Origin: Microbotryum silenes-acaulis
Taxonomy: Eukaryota; Basidiomycota; Microbotryomycetes; Microbotryales; Microbotryaceae
NCBI GenBank assembly: GCA_003665825.1
Contig: QPFY01000012.1
Location: 372,001-436,000, forward strand
DNA length: 64,000 nt
Direction of reading: 5' to 3'
This document shows positions 34,061 to 51,885 of this stretch, in pieces (the stretch's first letter is position 1; each line of letters opens with the position of its first letter). The notes beneath the pieces are model-generated. The model was not told the origin of the DNA, searched no databases, and saw only the letters and a program-made list of their open reading frames with translations. The position numbers and the translations under genes were made by a program.

Positions 34061-34447
34061 TGATCGTGAGGTGCAATATGAAGTGGAACCGGGGCTGTAT
34101 GGAGCCCGGTAACCGTCGGCAACAGTGAACCTAGTGCGGTGTCCTTGGCGGTATCGGTGTCCACGCGACGACAGAGCGTGTTGTGCCAGAGTCGTCGTAC
34201 AAGTCGAGACCAAGTACGTGCCCGGCGCGGCTTGGCCAGGCGACTTCTAGGCCAGTGCTGCGGAGTGCTGATGTCTGCTGCAGTGCTGGCCAGTAGCAAC
34301 TCAAGAAATTTGCCCAGAGTAGATTATACAACAACAAAAAAATGTTACGAAATGAAGAATCAGATCCAAAGACCCACCCCTTCCTTGTCGTCCGGCGCAG
34401 GGTGCGTCCCCGTCTGTTCACCCTTTCGACCGTTGGACTCGTCAAGG
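34061..34447. other. Intergenic, 387 nt
   Basis: Promoter side of the kinase-like gene and 3' end of the cap methyltransferase gene. No coding or RNA signal was seen. Confidence 0.5.
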
Positions 34448-36192
<1,745 letters not shown>

Positions 36193-36587
36193 GATGAGTG
36201 ATCGAGGGTGCGTGGGAGGGCGTATGTACGGGGGTCGATCGATCGAGAGAGAGAGAGAGAGAGAGACGCACAAGGAAATTCGGGCGGCGGGTTCGGCTGA
36301 GTTTAGGGTTTTCGGGTGAGCTCAGATGGTCAGTATGGAACGAGTGGAGTCCAATTTTTTACATTCATTCGAAACAAGAGGTTGAAACAGATAAAATGAC
36401 ATTCTCCCCTCTCAAGCTCTGCAGGAAATCTCGAACGCCTCGGAACGACGGCGCGCACGGACCCAGTCGTAAACTTGCCCCAGCCGAGGCGCGTCGCTAC
36501 GCGTCCCCTTCCCTCTAGCTGGAATTCTCATTCTCATTCTCATTCTCATCCTCCTCAGCACCGCACCAGCCCACGCCCACGCCCACG
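36193..36587. other. Divergent promoter region between ABD1 and CSM3 with (GA)n and (ATTCTC)n
   Basis: A 395-nt region between two outward-facing genes. It has a GA dinucleotide tract at about 36245-36266 close to the ABD1 start and an ATTCTC hexamer array at about 36523-36550 just before the CSM3 ATG. Both give CT-rich leaders on the respective coding strands. Confidence 0.7.
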
Positions 36588-37881
36588 ATGGATTCCGACG
36601 ACTCTGACGTATCGGCCGTTCGTCTCCACCGTCGTCAAGCTGTACAAAAGCCGCAATCCAACGCTCGTCTCTTCAACGCGTCCTCCGATGCCTCCGATGC
36701 CTCCGCCTCTGCCTCGGATGACGACGTGCGTTCCGTGATCGCGTCCAAACGAGCTCGTAACGAACGGGAAGCCTCTGCTGCTTCTTCCACTTCCAGGAGG
36801 ACCATCACCACGCGTGACGGGAGGAAGTTGACTAAACGAGCTTTGCCGAGATTCTTAGGGGATGAGGATGAAGGCGGTGGTCAGAGTCTGGTACTGGATG
36901 ATTTGTTCGGCGATTTGGAGCGCGTTCCCGCGTTCAATAAGGCGACCGATCGGGATAGGGCCAATGCTCGTGACAGGGAAAGCGCGGGGGGGACTGCACA
37001 AGTGGAGGTGCTGGCTCCGGTGGAGGAAGATCCCTGGGCTGAGAACCTCAAGGGGATCGATCCTGTCGGTGGTTTGGCGTCCACTTTGGACGTCGATGGG
37101 GTTTCGGCCAAGAAACAACGACAACCTTTGGCCAAACTCAACGACGTTCGACTACTCGGTCCCTCTGGTTTCCCGAAACTCCTTGACAAAGTTCAAAAAT
37201 TCAAGATCAAAGCTGTCAAGGGGGAGGAGACGAAGGATCTCAAGAGGGTGTTGAGGATGTATCAGTTGTGGTGTCACCAGATGTACCCCAGGACCAACCT
37301 GACCGATACGTTGAAGGTCGTCGAAAAGTTGTGTCATAAGCGGTCCGTGCAGGTGAGTTGGCCGGGGGAGCAGTCGTTCGTTCAAGAAAAGAAGTGGGAA
37401 AATGGAACTAATACCTATTCGTTGTTCACAGTCGGCCCTCAAACAATATCGAGAAGAACACAAACTCGCGACTCAAGCCCCACCTCCCGCCGAAGCCCTC
37501 GACACCGAAGATCAAGATGGCCAAGCCTTTGACCAGACACACGGACTCTCATCGCCCGGTTCTGCGGGCCCTTTGACGAGGTTGAATGCGGACGAAGTGT
37601 TGAAGGAGATGAATGACGGTGGAGGGATGGATGAGGCTATGGAGGATGATTGGGATGAGGAGGCGTTTGAAGCCATGTTGGCGAATGAAGAGGAGGTGTT
37701 GGAGAGTTTGGCGAGGGAGGCGAGCACGACGGAGACGCAGGGCGGAGCGAGTGCGGAGGTGAGGAAGGATGTACGGCTAGCACCGGCTGCGCAGGAGGAG
37801 GAAGATATCCCGGATGACTTGAACGAAAATGACTGGATGGACGATGAGGCTGAAGCGGCGATGAGGGAGTTGGAGGGATGA
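36588..37881 (+). CDS. CSM3: Replication fork protection complex subunit Csm3/Swi3 (TIPIN)
   Basis: Partner of Tof1/Timeless that stabilises stalled forks and supports the S-phase checkpoint. Exons are 36588-37352 and 37432-37881; 404 aa. The family core spans about residues 180-270: LNDVRLLGPSGFPKLLDKVQ, FKIK, LKRVLRMYQLWCHQMYPRTN and KVVEKLCHKRSVQSALKQYREEHK. An acidic Ser/Asp-rich N-terminus and an acidic C-terminal tail (EEDIPDDLNENDWMDDEAEAAMRELEG) flank it. The tail resembles the RPA-interacting region of TIPIN-type proteins, though that role is inference. The intron lies in the core at VQ|SA. Confidence 0.92.
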
Positions 37882-38036
37882 GAGCAGAGTTTGCGCAGGA
37901 TGATTCTTGAAATTGTTGTAATGTAGTGCTCCTCGGGTATTTTCGAAATGACGTGATGCAGAGAACGTATAAGCCATTGCATGGTGTTCCCCTTCTCCTA
38001 AACGAACCCCAAACGCCTCTATTAATTCGGCTGTCT

Positions 38037-39558
38037 CTACGCCACATGAACTTTAGCGAACGCATTGGCCAAATCGTTCGTCAAACTATCCTCTTGCTCC
38101 TTCTTCTCCTCTCCCTCCCCGTCTTCCTCCTCCTCCTCCTCCTCCTCCTCCCCTTCCTCCTCCTCCAACTCGTCCAACTCGTCCAAACCGTCTTCATTGC
38201 CCCACTTGGCCAAAGCCTCCCTAACCTTCTCATAACACTCATCCCCTTCCTCGCCCAAATTCCCATTCAATTCCAAATCCTTCAATTCACGCAAATGGCC
38301 CTCGATCGCTCTCGCGAGTTCGAGTATAGGCACGGCGTTCATTTCGTTGGATTGGAGTTTGAGCGATCGCAAGTGCGGGTTGGAACCGGTGGAGAGCGTG
38401 GTGAAGATGGAGAGCGCGCCTTTGGGACGTAGCAGACAGTCCGAGAGGTTGAGGGTGTGTAGATTGGGCCAGCTGTAAAAGGCCCACCAAGTCAGGGAGA
38501 GGTGCGGGGTCAGTTTTTCGGTTCGGCTCGAGAGATCGCGGGGCTCGGAAGGACGTACAAAGGTAAACTCCTCGCAATCGCCTTGGACCCTCTCTGCGTC
38601 GCCGTATTGTCCTGCAAATCCAACACCTCCAAAGCCTTATTCTCCCGCAAACCTTCGACGATAGCTTCGATGCCTTCCATACGAATTCCATTTTGGGGCA
38701 TGCGGACTTCCTTCAAGGATTTGAGAGCGGCAAAGGCTTTGGCGAACGCGGCAGAGGAGCCGTTCTCGAGTCGGTTGCGGCCTGATCAAAATGGTCAGAG
38801 CGCTAGCCCCAGAGCTGAAAAAAAAAGCTCTACTGCACTCACCACAGATGATGGTCGTCAACGTGCTCGGTCGATTGTGCTTGTTGTGGTTCTCGGCATT
38901 GTCGAACAATGCGCCGGCGATCATGGCTCCGCCCGCGGGTCCCATGCCGTTGTTGTTGAGTTTGAGGACGCGCAAGTTGGGGTGAGTGGAGATGAGCTCC
39001 AACCTGTTGAAGGACATTACATTAGTGAACGGGGTGGTCGGTTGGAGGGCGACGAGCTTTAACGGCTGAACTGACATGGGTTCGGCGGACCTGCCCCCAA
39101 AAGCGTTATCACTCAAGTTCAACTCGGTCAAGCCATCGACCTTCAACAAACTCGTACACAAACTCTTCAACGCCAACGGGATCTCGGAGATCAACCTCGA
39201 GGTGAAGATGTCACTCAGGTCGACCGTTTGGAGATCTTTTTGGGTCTCGAGCGTGGAGGCGAGTCCGATGGAGGCGGGAACGCCGAGGGTGTTGCCGCCG
39301 AGGATGAGGGTCGTGATGGGGGGTGAGTGGGTCGAGATTTGGGTGAGGTACGGTTCGATCGAGGGGAGGTCATCGAATTTGAGGGCGCGGCCTTGTAGAC
39401 TGAACGTCGAGGAGGGCGTCGACGTGGAGTCTTGAGAGGTGGGACAGGGGGGGACAGGGGGTTAGGTGATGCGAAGCACGCGCGTGGGGGAGGACCTTGG
39501 GGAAGGCGGGGGGGAGCTCACCCTTTGGTGTGGAGGTAGTCTCGGGCGTGGAAGCCAT
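38037..39558 (-). CDS. RNA1: Ran GTPase-activating protein, apparent +1 frameshift in exon 4
   Basis: Cytoplasmic RanGAP that drives GTP hydrolysis on Ran for nuclear transport. Exons are 39558-39522, 39430-39076, 39003-38843, 38782-38559 and 38472-38037. Leucine-rich repeats run throughout (LTELNLSDNAFGG, LRVLKLNNNGMGPAGG, LEVLDLQDNTATQRG, LHTLNLSDCLL, LKDLELNGN). The acidic tail (EEEEGEEEEEEEEEDGEGEE) and final AFAKVHVA are typical of Rna1. The signature IICGRNRLENG is read in one frame and the next residues, SSAAFAKAFAALKSLKEVRMPQNGIR, in another. The shift falls at a CCC run (38760-38762) where two bases would keep the frame. Total exon length is one more than a multiple of three. Because the gene is essential in yeasts, a sequencing or assembly error is more likely than a true break. 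Without the extra base the protein would be 403 aa. Confidence 0.9.
38115..38180. repeat. TCC trinucleotide-rich tract (poly-Glu coding)
   Basis: Codes for the acidic tail of the RanGAP on the minus strand. Confidence 0.8.
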
Positions 39559-39789
39559 GGTGGGCTGAGCGAGAAGGGAGGCTGTGCGACGTGGCTGAAG
39601 GAAGGGAAAGCAAACCAATGACGACAAGGCAGCAGAAGGCAGCCGTGGCAAAAGAGAATTAGAAAACCCCAATTGCACCTTACACCGCCCGAGCTCGGCG
39701 CCGTCGCTCCGCAAGCGCGAGACTCGTGAGGCGGCCTCTCCCCAGCAAAGCTTCCTCCTGTTTCGCACCTTCAAGTCTACCCGGCCAAG

Positions 39790-41095
39790 ATGCAGTCCCT
39801 CACCTCAACTCTACGCTCCGTATCCCTCGTCTCTCGACGATGCATCTCTTCCACTTCCGCTGCGACAGCGACCACCTCCACCACTACTGCCACCTCCACC
39901 TCACCCACAGCGACTGAACGCACGTCCACTGCCTCCGATCCGGTCTGGACACCTTCCACCAAACGGACCGGTGTGTTGGCGAGAAAGCTGGGCATGACCG
40001 CATTGTGGCAACAGGGGGTCAGGGTACCTGTTACGGTGTTGCATGTACGTTCCTCAAGGGCCGGGATTGGGTGTGGCTTTCTCCTCTGCCGGTGGTTTGC
40101 TTGCTCTCTTGGGATGCCTCGAGGGGAGGAACAGACGGCGAGGCTGATCCACCGGTGCTAACGTTTCCTATCCTATCGCATGCAGCTCGACGACGTCCAA
40201 GTGATCGAATCGCGTTCCTACCCCGCGACGTCCAAGTCCCCCGCGCACCACTCCGTCATCGTCGGTGCCAGTCCCCGAAAGCGGAAAACGACCCATAACG
40301 CTCTCCTCGGTCAATTCAAAAAAGTCGGTGTCGAACCCAAGATGAGGTTGGCCGAGTTCGAGGTCACCGAAGACGCGTTGGTTCCGAGTGGTAAGTTCTT
40401 GACGCGGACCCCTTCCCCAACAAGCTTGGTGGTTAAGAGGGGGAGCTTACTCTTTGTTGAACTTGGGATACAGGCACTCGTTTTTCGGCGGCGCATTTCG
40501 TTCCGGGACAACATGTTGATACGCAAGCACCTTCGTGAGGCATTCAACTTGGGGATCCCAACCCCACCGAAACTCCTTCCGCTACCCAAGCAGCACCCAA
40601 ATGCTGAACAACCCCCCCTTTCCTCTCGCACTTTTTTTGGACAGCATCGGCAAAGGTTTCCAAGGTCCGATGAAGCGTCACGGATTCAAAGGTCTTCGCG
40701 CCTCGCACGGTACCTCCGTATCCCACCGTTCGCACGGTTCGACCGGTCAACACCAAGACCCCGGTCGGGTCTGGCCGGGTAAGAAAATGGCCGGTCGAAT
40801 GGGAGGCAAGAACGTCACGACGCAGAATTTGCTCGTGCATAGGATCGATACGTTGCATAATGTGCTTTACGTCAAGGGGTGTGTACCCGGCGCTCCCGGG
40901 GGTTTCGTGAGGGTCGTGGACGCGAAGAAGAAAGTGGGGTGGAAGGCGGTGAGTAGGGAAAAGTTTGGGTTGGGGAGGGAGGAGGGGGAGGTGTTGGAAG
41001 GGGTCAAGGGGTTGCCTATGCCCGCTGGCAGTGTGGAAATGGTGCAGAGGTTGGGTTTGCCGAGGGAAGTTGAAGTCGTTCTGAAGGATGCGTAA
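39790..41095 (+). CDS. MRPL9: Mitochondrial large-subunit ribosomal protein uL3m
   Basis: Mitochondrial counterpart of bacterial L3, a core protein of the large subunit. Exons are 39790-40044, 40186-40390, 40474-40534 and 40645-41095; 323 aa. The N-terminus ([25 protein letters not shown]) is Arg/Ser-rich and lacks acidic residues, as in a matrix presequence. Domain features are [62 protein letters not shown], and the conserved [27 protein letters not shown] loop that enters the peptidyl-transferase region, then [15 protein letters not shown]. Ends are unambiguous. The gene is divergent from RNA1, with starts 231 nt apart. Confidence 0.93.
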
Positions 41096-41468
41096 GAGGG
41101 AAGAGGGGGGTGGTGTAATTCGATCGGCGGTCTAAATTCGAGAACAGAACGGGCAGCGATCGTGGACGACCGAGTCGACAAGAGGTCGTGCGATAAGGTC
41201 GAGGTTCTAAGACAGTAGAGTCTTTTGTTCTCGCGAGACATGACCAGCGCAGGAGGTACAAAGACACGGGGAGGGGGACCGATGCGCCCGTATTCACGCG
41301 CCGCGCGCTAGTGTGAAATGTGAAACGTATTAGAAAAGTGCTATAATCACACGGATTTGGAGAGCGCGCTTAGACGCTGCTCGCTCGGTTATTACGTACT
41401 ACGCCTCTCGCATTCGGCTCCTTCTTGTTTCCGCTCGGGCAAAGCAACACAGCAAGCCTCTGCACAAC
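41096..41468. other. Intergenic, 372 nt
   Basis: 3' end of the uL3m gene and promoter of the UBP15 gene. No other feature was seen. Confidence 0.5.
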
Positions 41469-45866
<4,398 letters not shown>

Positions 45867-46487
45867 ACGGCGAAAGATCATCACTAGGACAACGTCTTCG
45901 CGTTTCTCGCTCGATCGTCGGTGGGCTGGGATGTCTGTGTGCATGTGTATGTGATATTCCGAACCCGTCTCTTCCCCCTTCGCCTTCCGCCCCCTCCGCC
46001 TTGTTTTCTTCCTTATGGTCGCCACGACCTCCGACCTCTTCCTCGCAGGTTTGCTTTATTGATGCCGATACACACGCCTCCCCCTTATGCAACTCACAAA
46101 ACACCCTGCCCTTTCGAACGCCAGCATCGATCGGGATTGCAACCTCCTCTTTTTCTCTTCCCCCGTTTTATCAAAAGCGCCTCCCTTGTTCATCGCGTAG
46201 TTTTCTTCTTCCATCTGCTCTTTCTTTTTCCCTTCTTTTTTTCTTGCCTGTCTTCTGGCTCTTCTCGGGATTTTTTTCATGTATGAAATAGCAACAACTG
46301 CCTCCTTCCGAACACTCTTATCAAGCAGCATGCTCCTGGCTCCGGGCATTTCTGACAACATGGGTCGAGCCAAGTATTACTGTTCCGCCAAAACATGACT
46401 AAGGAGCAAGGAATATTAAGCACTTCTACTAGGGGAATACGACCAGAAGGGGTGGTAGTGAAAATGAGAGACGAGCACAAGGCGTCG
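45867..46487. other. Convergent intergenic region, 620 nt, T-rich
   Basis: Between the 3' ends of UBP15 and the Ser-rich gene. It contains pyrimidine-rich stretches (cttttcttccttct type) and probable 3' UTRs. No gene was seen. Confidence 0.55.
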
Positions 46488-49400
46488 TTAATCGACCTTG
46501 ATCTGGGACCAATCGCGCACCGTTCCCGCGCCGGGACCGAACCTCCGATTCTTCTTGATCTGAGCAACCTGTTCGTCGTACACCTCATCGCTCTGTGCGT
46601 CATTCGTAAGGACGAGGTTCCCGTACCGACCTCGTCCGACGCCAACCCATTTCAAAGCGTGCGTCTCGTCACCGCCTCTGACGGCCTCGGATTCAGCCAC
46701 GGAGCGTAGGCCGATCCCACGCGTCGCATTCGCGAAGCGAACGCGGTAGATGCGCTTCTCTGCCGGAGAAGTGGGCATGGCGTCTTCTCCACCTCGTCCG
46801 AAACGAGGTTCGGCACGTAGACTCGAACGACGTACCGAGGCGCCGTCTTCGGTTCGAGGCAGGAACGCCTCCCCTCCGACTGGGGAGAGTGGGTCACTAC
46901 CCGTTGACGAGCCCCTTCGAGCAGCGCTTCGACCTGACGAATAGGAGACGTAGGTCGTATCGCCGACAGATGACTCGATGGAGGCGCTAGTGGCTTTCTT
47001 GGGTTTGGAACCAAAGAACGATAGACGCTTGGTTTTGGTACCACTGGTGATAGAGGAATCACCGTCCCCACCTTCGATCGATGTCTCAGACGCGAGTGAA
47101 TGGATCGATCGAGAACGGCCGATCGAGCTCCCGGATGTCGAACTGATCGAGGGCGAGGAAGACGAGGCTCGCATGAGGCTGCGAGAGGAACCGACCGAAT
47201 CGACCGTTAGCGCGGGGGCGCCGAGTTGCGAGTTCGTCTTCTTGCGACCGAAGCCGAAGATGCCGCTGCTGCGTTTCGAAATGGAGCCCGTGAACGAGTT
47301 GATCGAATCGGTCGAGGAGCGCAGAGAAGGCGAAATGTTGGACGTCGCCGATGAGCTGGACATCATCGATGCGGAGCGAGCGATCCCCGATGGGGCCAAG
47401 CCTGGAGGAGAGCGATATCTCGACTTGGCCTCGGGGTTGCGATCGTCTTGGTACATCGGTGCAATGAGGTCGAAAATCTCATCAAAGTTGTCGTATTCAC
47501 GTTCGGTGCCTTCGTCGTCGTCCTCTTCGATCGCATCATGTCGAACGTCACGTAGAGAGCTTGCCGAGCTGACTCTCCTCTCCTTGCGTGCACGAGTCGG
47601 GAACGTCATGCGTGGTGGAGGGGGACTGCTGACGTCAGAAGCGGAGTCGGTCGAGTCATCTTCGCTGGCGCCATCGCTGGCCGTGGCGTTGTGCAATGCG
47701 TTGGCTGCATCGTAAGCCGCCTGTTGGGCAGCGAACTCGTCCTTCTCGTTGGCGGCAAAATCCTCCGGCCCAAGCTCGGCCATGACTTTTTGGAGCTCTT
47801 CCAGGAAGCCTGTGAAAAAGTGAGGCCAAACTAAGCTTCCATTCTATAACAAGGAAATTCCTTGAAAACGACTGACCTTCGGGCGCCGGAAACTCGAGGT
47901 CTCCCCATTCCGTCTTGGCGTTGGGTGAGCTAACGAGGCGCGCACCATCGATCACGACGACTTCCTCGGCCACAGCCACTCCTTCTGTCTGCCCAGCCTG
48001 TTCGGCTTGGAGCCTCTGTCTTCGGCGTGCACCAGCAGACGAGTAATCGACTTCCCCTTCGTTTGAGAACAAGGCCTTCTCGGACTCGCCGTTGCCTTCC
48101 GATTCGACGTTCGAGAGTGATCCGTTCCGGCCCTTGGTCCCAAAAGCACCAGGCAGGTCGTCGGTTTCGTTGTCGGAAGTCTCTGGCGAAGCAGTATCTT
48201 CATTCGGCGCGGCTCGTGACTTGGGTCCCGCCGTTCCCCATCCCCAACTAGCAACAGCGCCGAGACTGCGCCACGCTGTGTACCCAACGGCGAGGCTACC
48301 AGTCACAAGGGCTCCGACCGCTGCCACGCCAATGTCAGTCGCCATACTTCCGCCGGCTTCTCCGGTGGCATTCGAAGAATCTGCCGATTGAGCTTTGAGG
48401 TTCGCCTCCTCCACCGTCGCACTTGCCTCCGGAGGTGTGATTGTGCTTTTGGTCGAATTGGACGGGGACGCCGAGGAGAGATTGATGGTCGGGGTGCGCG
48501 TGCCAGAGTCAGATTCTGCATCGTTGCTGATACTCGGGCGAGGGGTGGCGAAAGTCTGGTCGGCAGATCCGAAACCGCCCTCATCATCCTCCTCTTCTTC
48601 CTCTTCTGACGAGGGCTCGGGGTACGCAGGACGAGCCGAAACGGCAGCGGCGGCAGAAGCAGCCTCCTCTTCCTTGCGACGAGTCTCCCGTTCGCGTTGT
48701 GCTTGCATCTCACGCTTCAGATCCGACGCGGCACTTGGCGGAGGCTCCGACGAAGCTTGAGGTGAAGTGGGGGAGGTGAAAGTGGCAAGAATCTCCTTGG
48801 GAGGCTGGACAAGCACGGGTACAGGCGTAGCCATTGCCGACGCTGCAGCGATCGCGACGGGTGCAACTGAACCAGCTTGCATAGAGGTACGCCTCGAGGT
48901 CCGGCTGAGCGTCGAGGGCATTCGAAGACCGAGGCCGGCGTATGAATACGAAGAGGCGGATTCATTCGAGCCACCGGTAGGCACAGTCGTTGAGGTCGGC
49001 TCAGCGGCGGTGTGTATTGTCGCGCTCGAGGAAGCCGTGGACAGTGAGGGTCGGTCAAGACTGGCACTGGCTGCTTGCGAAGGTGCAGGCTCGGCTGTTG
49101 GCTCGACTACAAGCTGAGACTCGACGCTGGGAGACGGCTTGCGCGAAGGTGAAGAATCACTGTCACGACTGGTGGCGGGCGACAGATCCGAGAACGATCC
49201 ATCGCTGAGAGCAGGTGACGCGCCGAGCAGTGGGGTTTTGGCCCCTGGAGCTCGCAACCTCTTGGGCCGCGGTGGGGCCTCGGACGATTTCTTTCGCGAG
49301 TCAGAAGAGTTCCTCGACGTCGAGCGACGAGGTAACACGGCAGAGGAATCGGCCCCGGATTGATTCGCATCCAAGGTGTCTGGCGAAACAGAGCGAGGTA

Positions 49401-50950
49401 CTTGGGGCGGTGGCTGCAAAGGGGCCAATTGAGCACGGTCGACTTTCTCGCTCGAGCGTTCCTCGGGTTCGACAACGCTGTCGCCCTTACACACGGCTTC
49501 AGCCTCGGCCTCGGAGAGCTTCTGCAATTCGGTGGTTAGAGTGGAAGTGGGTCCTGCAAGCTCGCTTTCCGTGAAGGACGATCGCGGCGAGTCCATGGAA
49601 GTGACGACCGGCGGTGGGGACACGGCGCGCTCATCCAGGCTCCCAAGACCATCTTTCTCCGCAAGAGCCGACTTCTCATCGATGGTTGGTGGTGCTTCCT
49701 GATACAAGGACGCCGAGTCGTGGGAATTGTCGTACTCGCTCGAGGCGTCGTCGTCGGTCGTCGTTGACGTCGAAGATGTCTGTCGAGCACGCGACTCGAC
49801 CGGGGCGGGTTCGGACAGCTTGTGGCTCGAATACTGGGATGCCGTCGAGGATGACTTCGAAACGGGGATGCTCGTGATGGCTTGGGTGAAGTGACTGAAT
49901 CCGGCCTCCATCGAAGAATCGGGCGAGTCGATACCTCGTACTAAAGTTCGCAGATTGTCATCGGCCAAATGGTTCTCGTCATACCCGTCGACGGTCGGAG
50001 ACAGCTCTTCTTCCTCGAATGAGTCGTCGGCATGCGTCGAAGCTACTCCATAGTCCGGTGTCGGTCGATCAAGAGCAAAGGCTTCCGACCTGACGCTAGG
50101 CTTGGTCATTTCGGGTGAAAGGAACGGTCGCTCGACGGTCGCATTCGCTGCTGATTGAGATGGCAGACCCGCAGGGATTTGCTTAGGGCGTTGGTCCGAG
50201 TTGGTCGTGTAGGTGGCTCGCTTCGGAGAGCTCCCCTTGCGCGATTTGGAAGAAAACACTTGGCTCTTGGCGTAAATGGGTCCAGTTCCCGAATCTCCGT
50301 TTGAAGATGAAGGAGTGGAAGAGTTGGAAGAGTTGGGGACCCTCGAAGGCGAAGAGGGGACTCCCAAACTCGCGGAAGCTGGGCTTTTGGCGCGCTCCGA
50401 GTTGATCGGCAATGACTTGGCGACTAGTGGTCCTGGTGACGGCTTATTCACATTGGCGCCGATCCCGCCCAGCCCCAAGCCACCGAGGCGGGGTGCGCCT
50501 CTGACTCTTGATGAGGACAACGAGGGCGGGGTCACTGATGACGAACTTGCTCCGGTGGTGCCGTTGGACGAGGTGAAGGCGTTCGAATTAGTGCCTGCCC
50601 TGCCGTTCGAAATGGCGGAGGCGGGGGTGGGCGACGCGAGCCCGTACTGGCCTCCTGCAGGCGCTCGGTTGTTGGACCGAAAGAAGGCACCCTGTATAGT
50701 TCAACAGTGCATCAGCATGTATTTCCAACAGACATTGCTCTTCTCAGCGCGGGCCGAGGGTGGCGAGTGGTTGCGGGGAGCGATCGACCCGGTGACGCCA
50801 AAGCGAGCAGCGGCGCAGCCAATATCGTAAAGGGGAAGGCCGGATGATGGCCGTCGGCGGGCGGGTTCCTAGCTCTGGGTCCAGGACAGAGCAACTCACA
50901 TACTCGGGCCCAGACTCGGGCTGGTCATAGCCTTGAGGGCGGTATGCCAT
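46488..50950 (-). CDS. Very large Ser-rich protein of unknown function
   Basis: Exons are 50950-50900, 50691-47877 and 47809-46488; 1395 aa. I do not recognise it. It starts MAYRPQGYDQPESGPEY and is dominated by Ser, Pro, Thr, Ala and Glu with many SP sites, so it is largely disordered. Ordered islands include a charged coiled-coil-like KREMQAQRERETRRKEEEAAS near residue 630. A hydrophobic, possibly membrane-associated segment follows (TDIGVAAVGALVTGSLAVGYTAWRSLGAVASWGWG), and then WGDLEFPAPEGFLEELQKVMAELGPEDFAANEKDEFAAQQAAYDAANAL. The last 70 residues (KRIYRVRFANATRGIGLRSV, HALKWVGVGRGRYGNLVL, VAQIKKNRRFGPGAGTVRDWSQIK) are the most conserved-looking part. The only hydrophobic segment would give a single-spanning topology. 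No enzyme motif was found. Confidence 0.75.
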
Positions 50951-51885
50951 GGTTTAAGGTACGTCGGACCCCTCACAGTCGAGGCAAGGCTGCTCTTGGT
51001 GCGGTTATCGTGTGCGAGTGGGGTGAGGACGGACGGAGACACTTAGAAACTGACTGGGAACCGCGCTGACCCCGCGAGAGCAGCAGGCTTGAGGCTGCTT
51101 GAGGAGGCTTTGGGCGGCGGCGGAACAGGATCGATCGCCGCGCTGCGACGAGCACGAAGATCGGGCAGGTCTCCTGAGAGCCTAGTAGGTGCACAACAAT
51201 GTTCTTTAGTCCGCAGAAATGAAACCCACAGACTTACCGCTGTTGTGAGCTTTTTGTTAAGAGGCATTTTCGGTGGTATTCGAGAACGTCCACATTGAAG
51301 TTCGACAACTTGCTCCGCCGGGCAAGCCCGCTTTCATTGTCGCCGAGACATGCGGTCGTTCGGCCGGCGACGCACCTCGGCGACGGCACTGCTGGGGCGG
51401 CTGCAGTGGAACTACTCTACTGGACTCAGGGGGTGAGAAGGGTGGGGTGTTTTACGTCTTCTTCTCGAGAAGTTCAAGTCGTTCGTGTCCTGAGTGACAA
51501 GCGGTGCTTTGCGCACTGCCTTTCGACCTCAAGTAGTTCTTTTTCATCTCCGAAAGCTGGTCGCCTGTGGCTGCGGAGCCGGCGGCGACTCGAGCCAGCG
51601 TGCTCGGACAGCCGTTAAGTGGGGTGCCCTGGCTTTCGTCGGCGGCTCGGTCGTAGACTCGGCTCAAGTCCGTGCACGGCGACCCATCAATCGGGCTGAT
51701 TTTCGGGAAGCTTTCATCGGCCTCCAGAAGATGAGTGTGATCAAACGGTTGTTTTCATCACTGTCCTCCCAACGGAGCTGAGCTTGCAAGAGCACTGCGC
51801 GGATTTGAACGGAACAACGTTGCGGCATATATATGAAGAGGCGAATCCGTCGCTGAGAACTTGCATATGATAACGAATCTCCCTT
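50951..51885. other. Intergenic, 935 nt
   Basis: Promoter of the Ser-rich gene and 3' end of the SGNH-like gene. Plus-strand frames here lack ATG starts and match nothing known. Confidence 0.5.
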
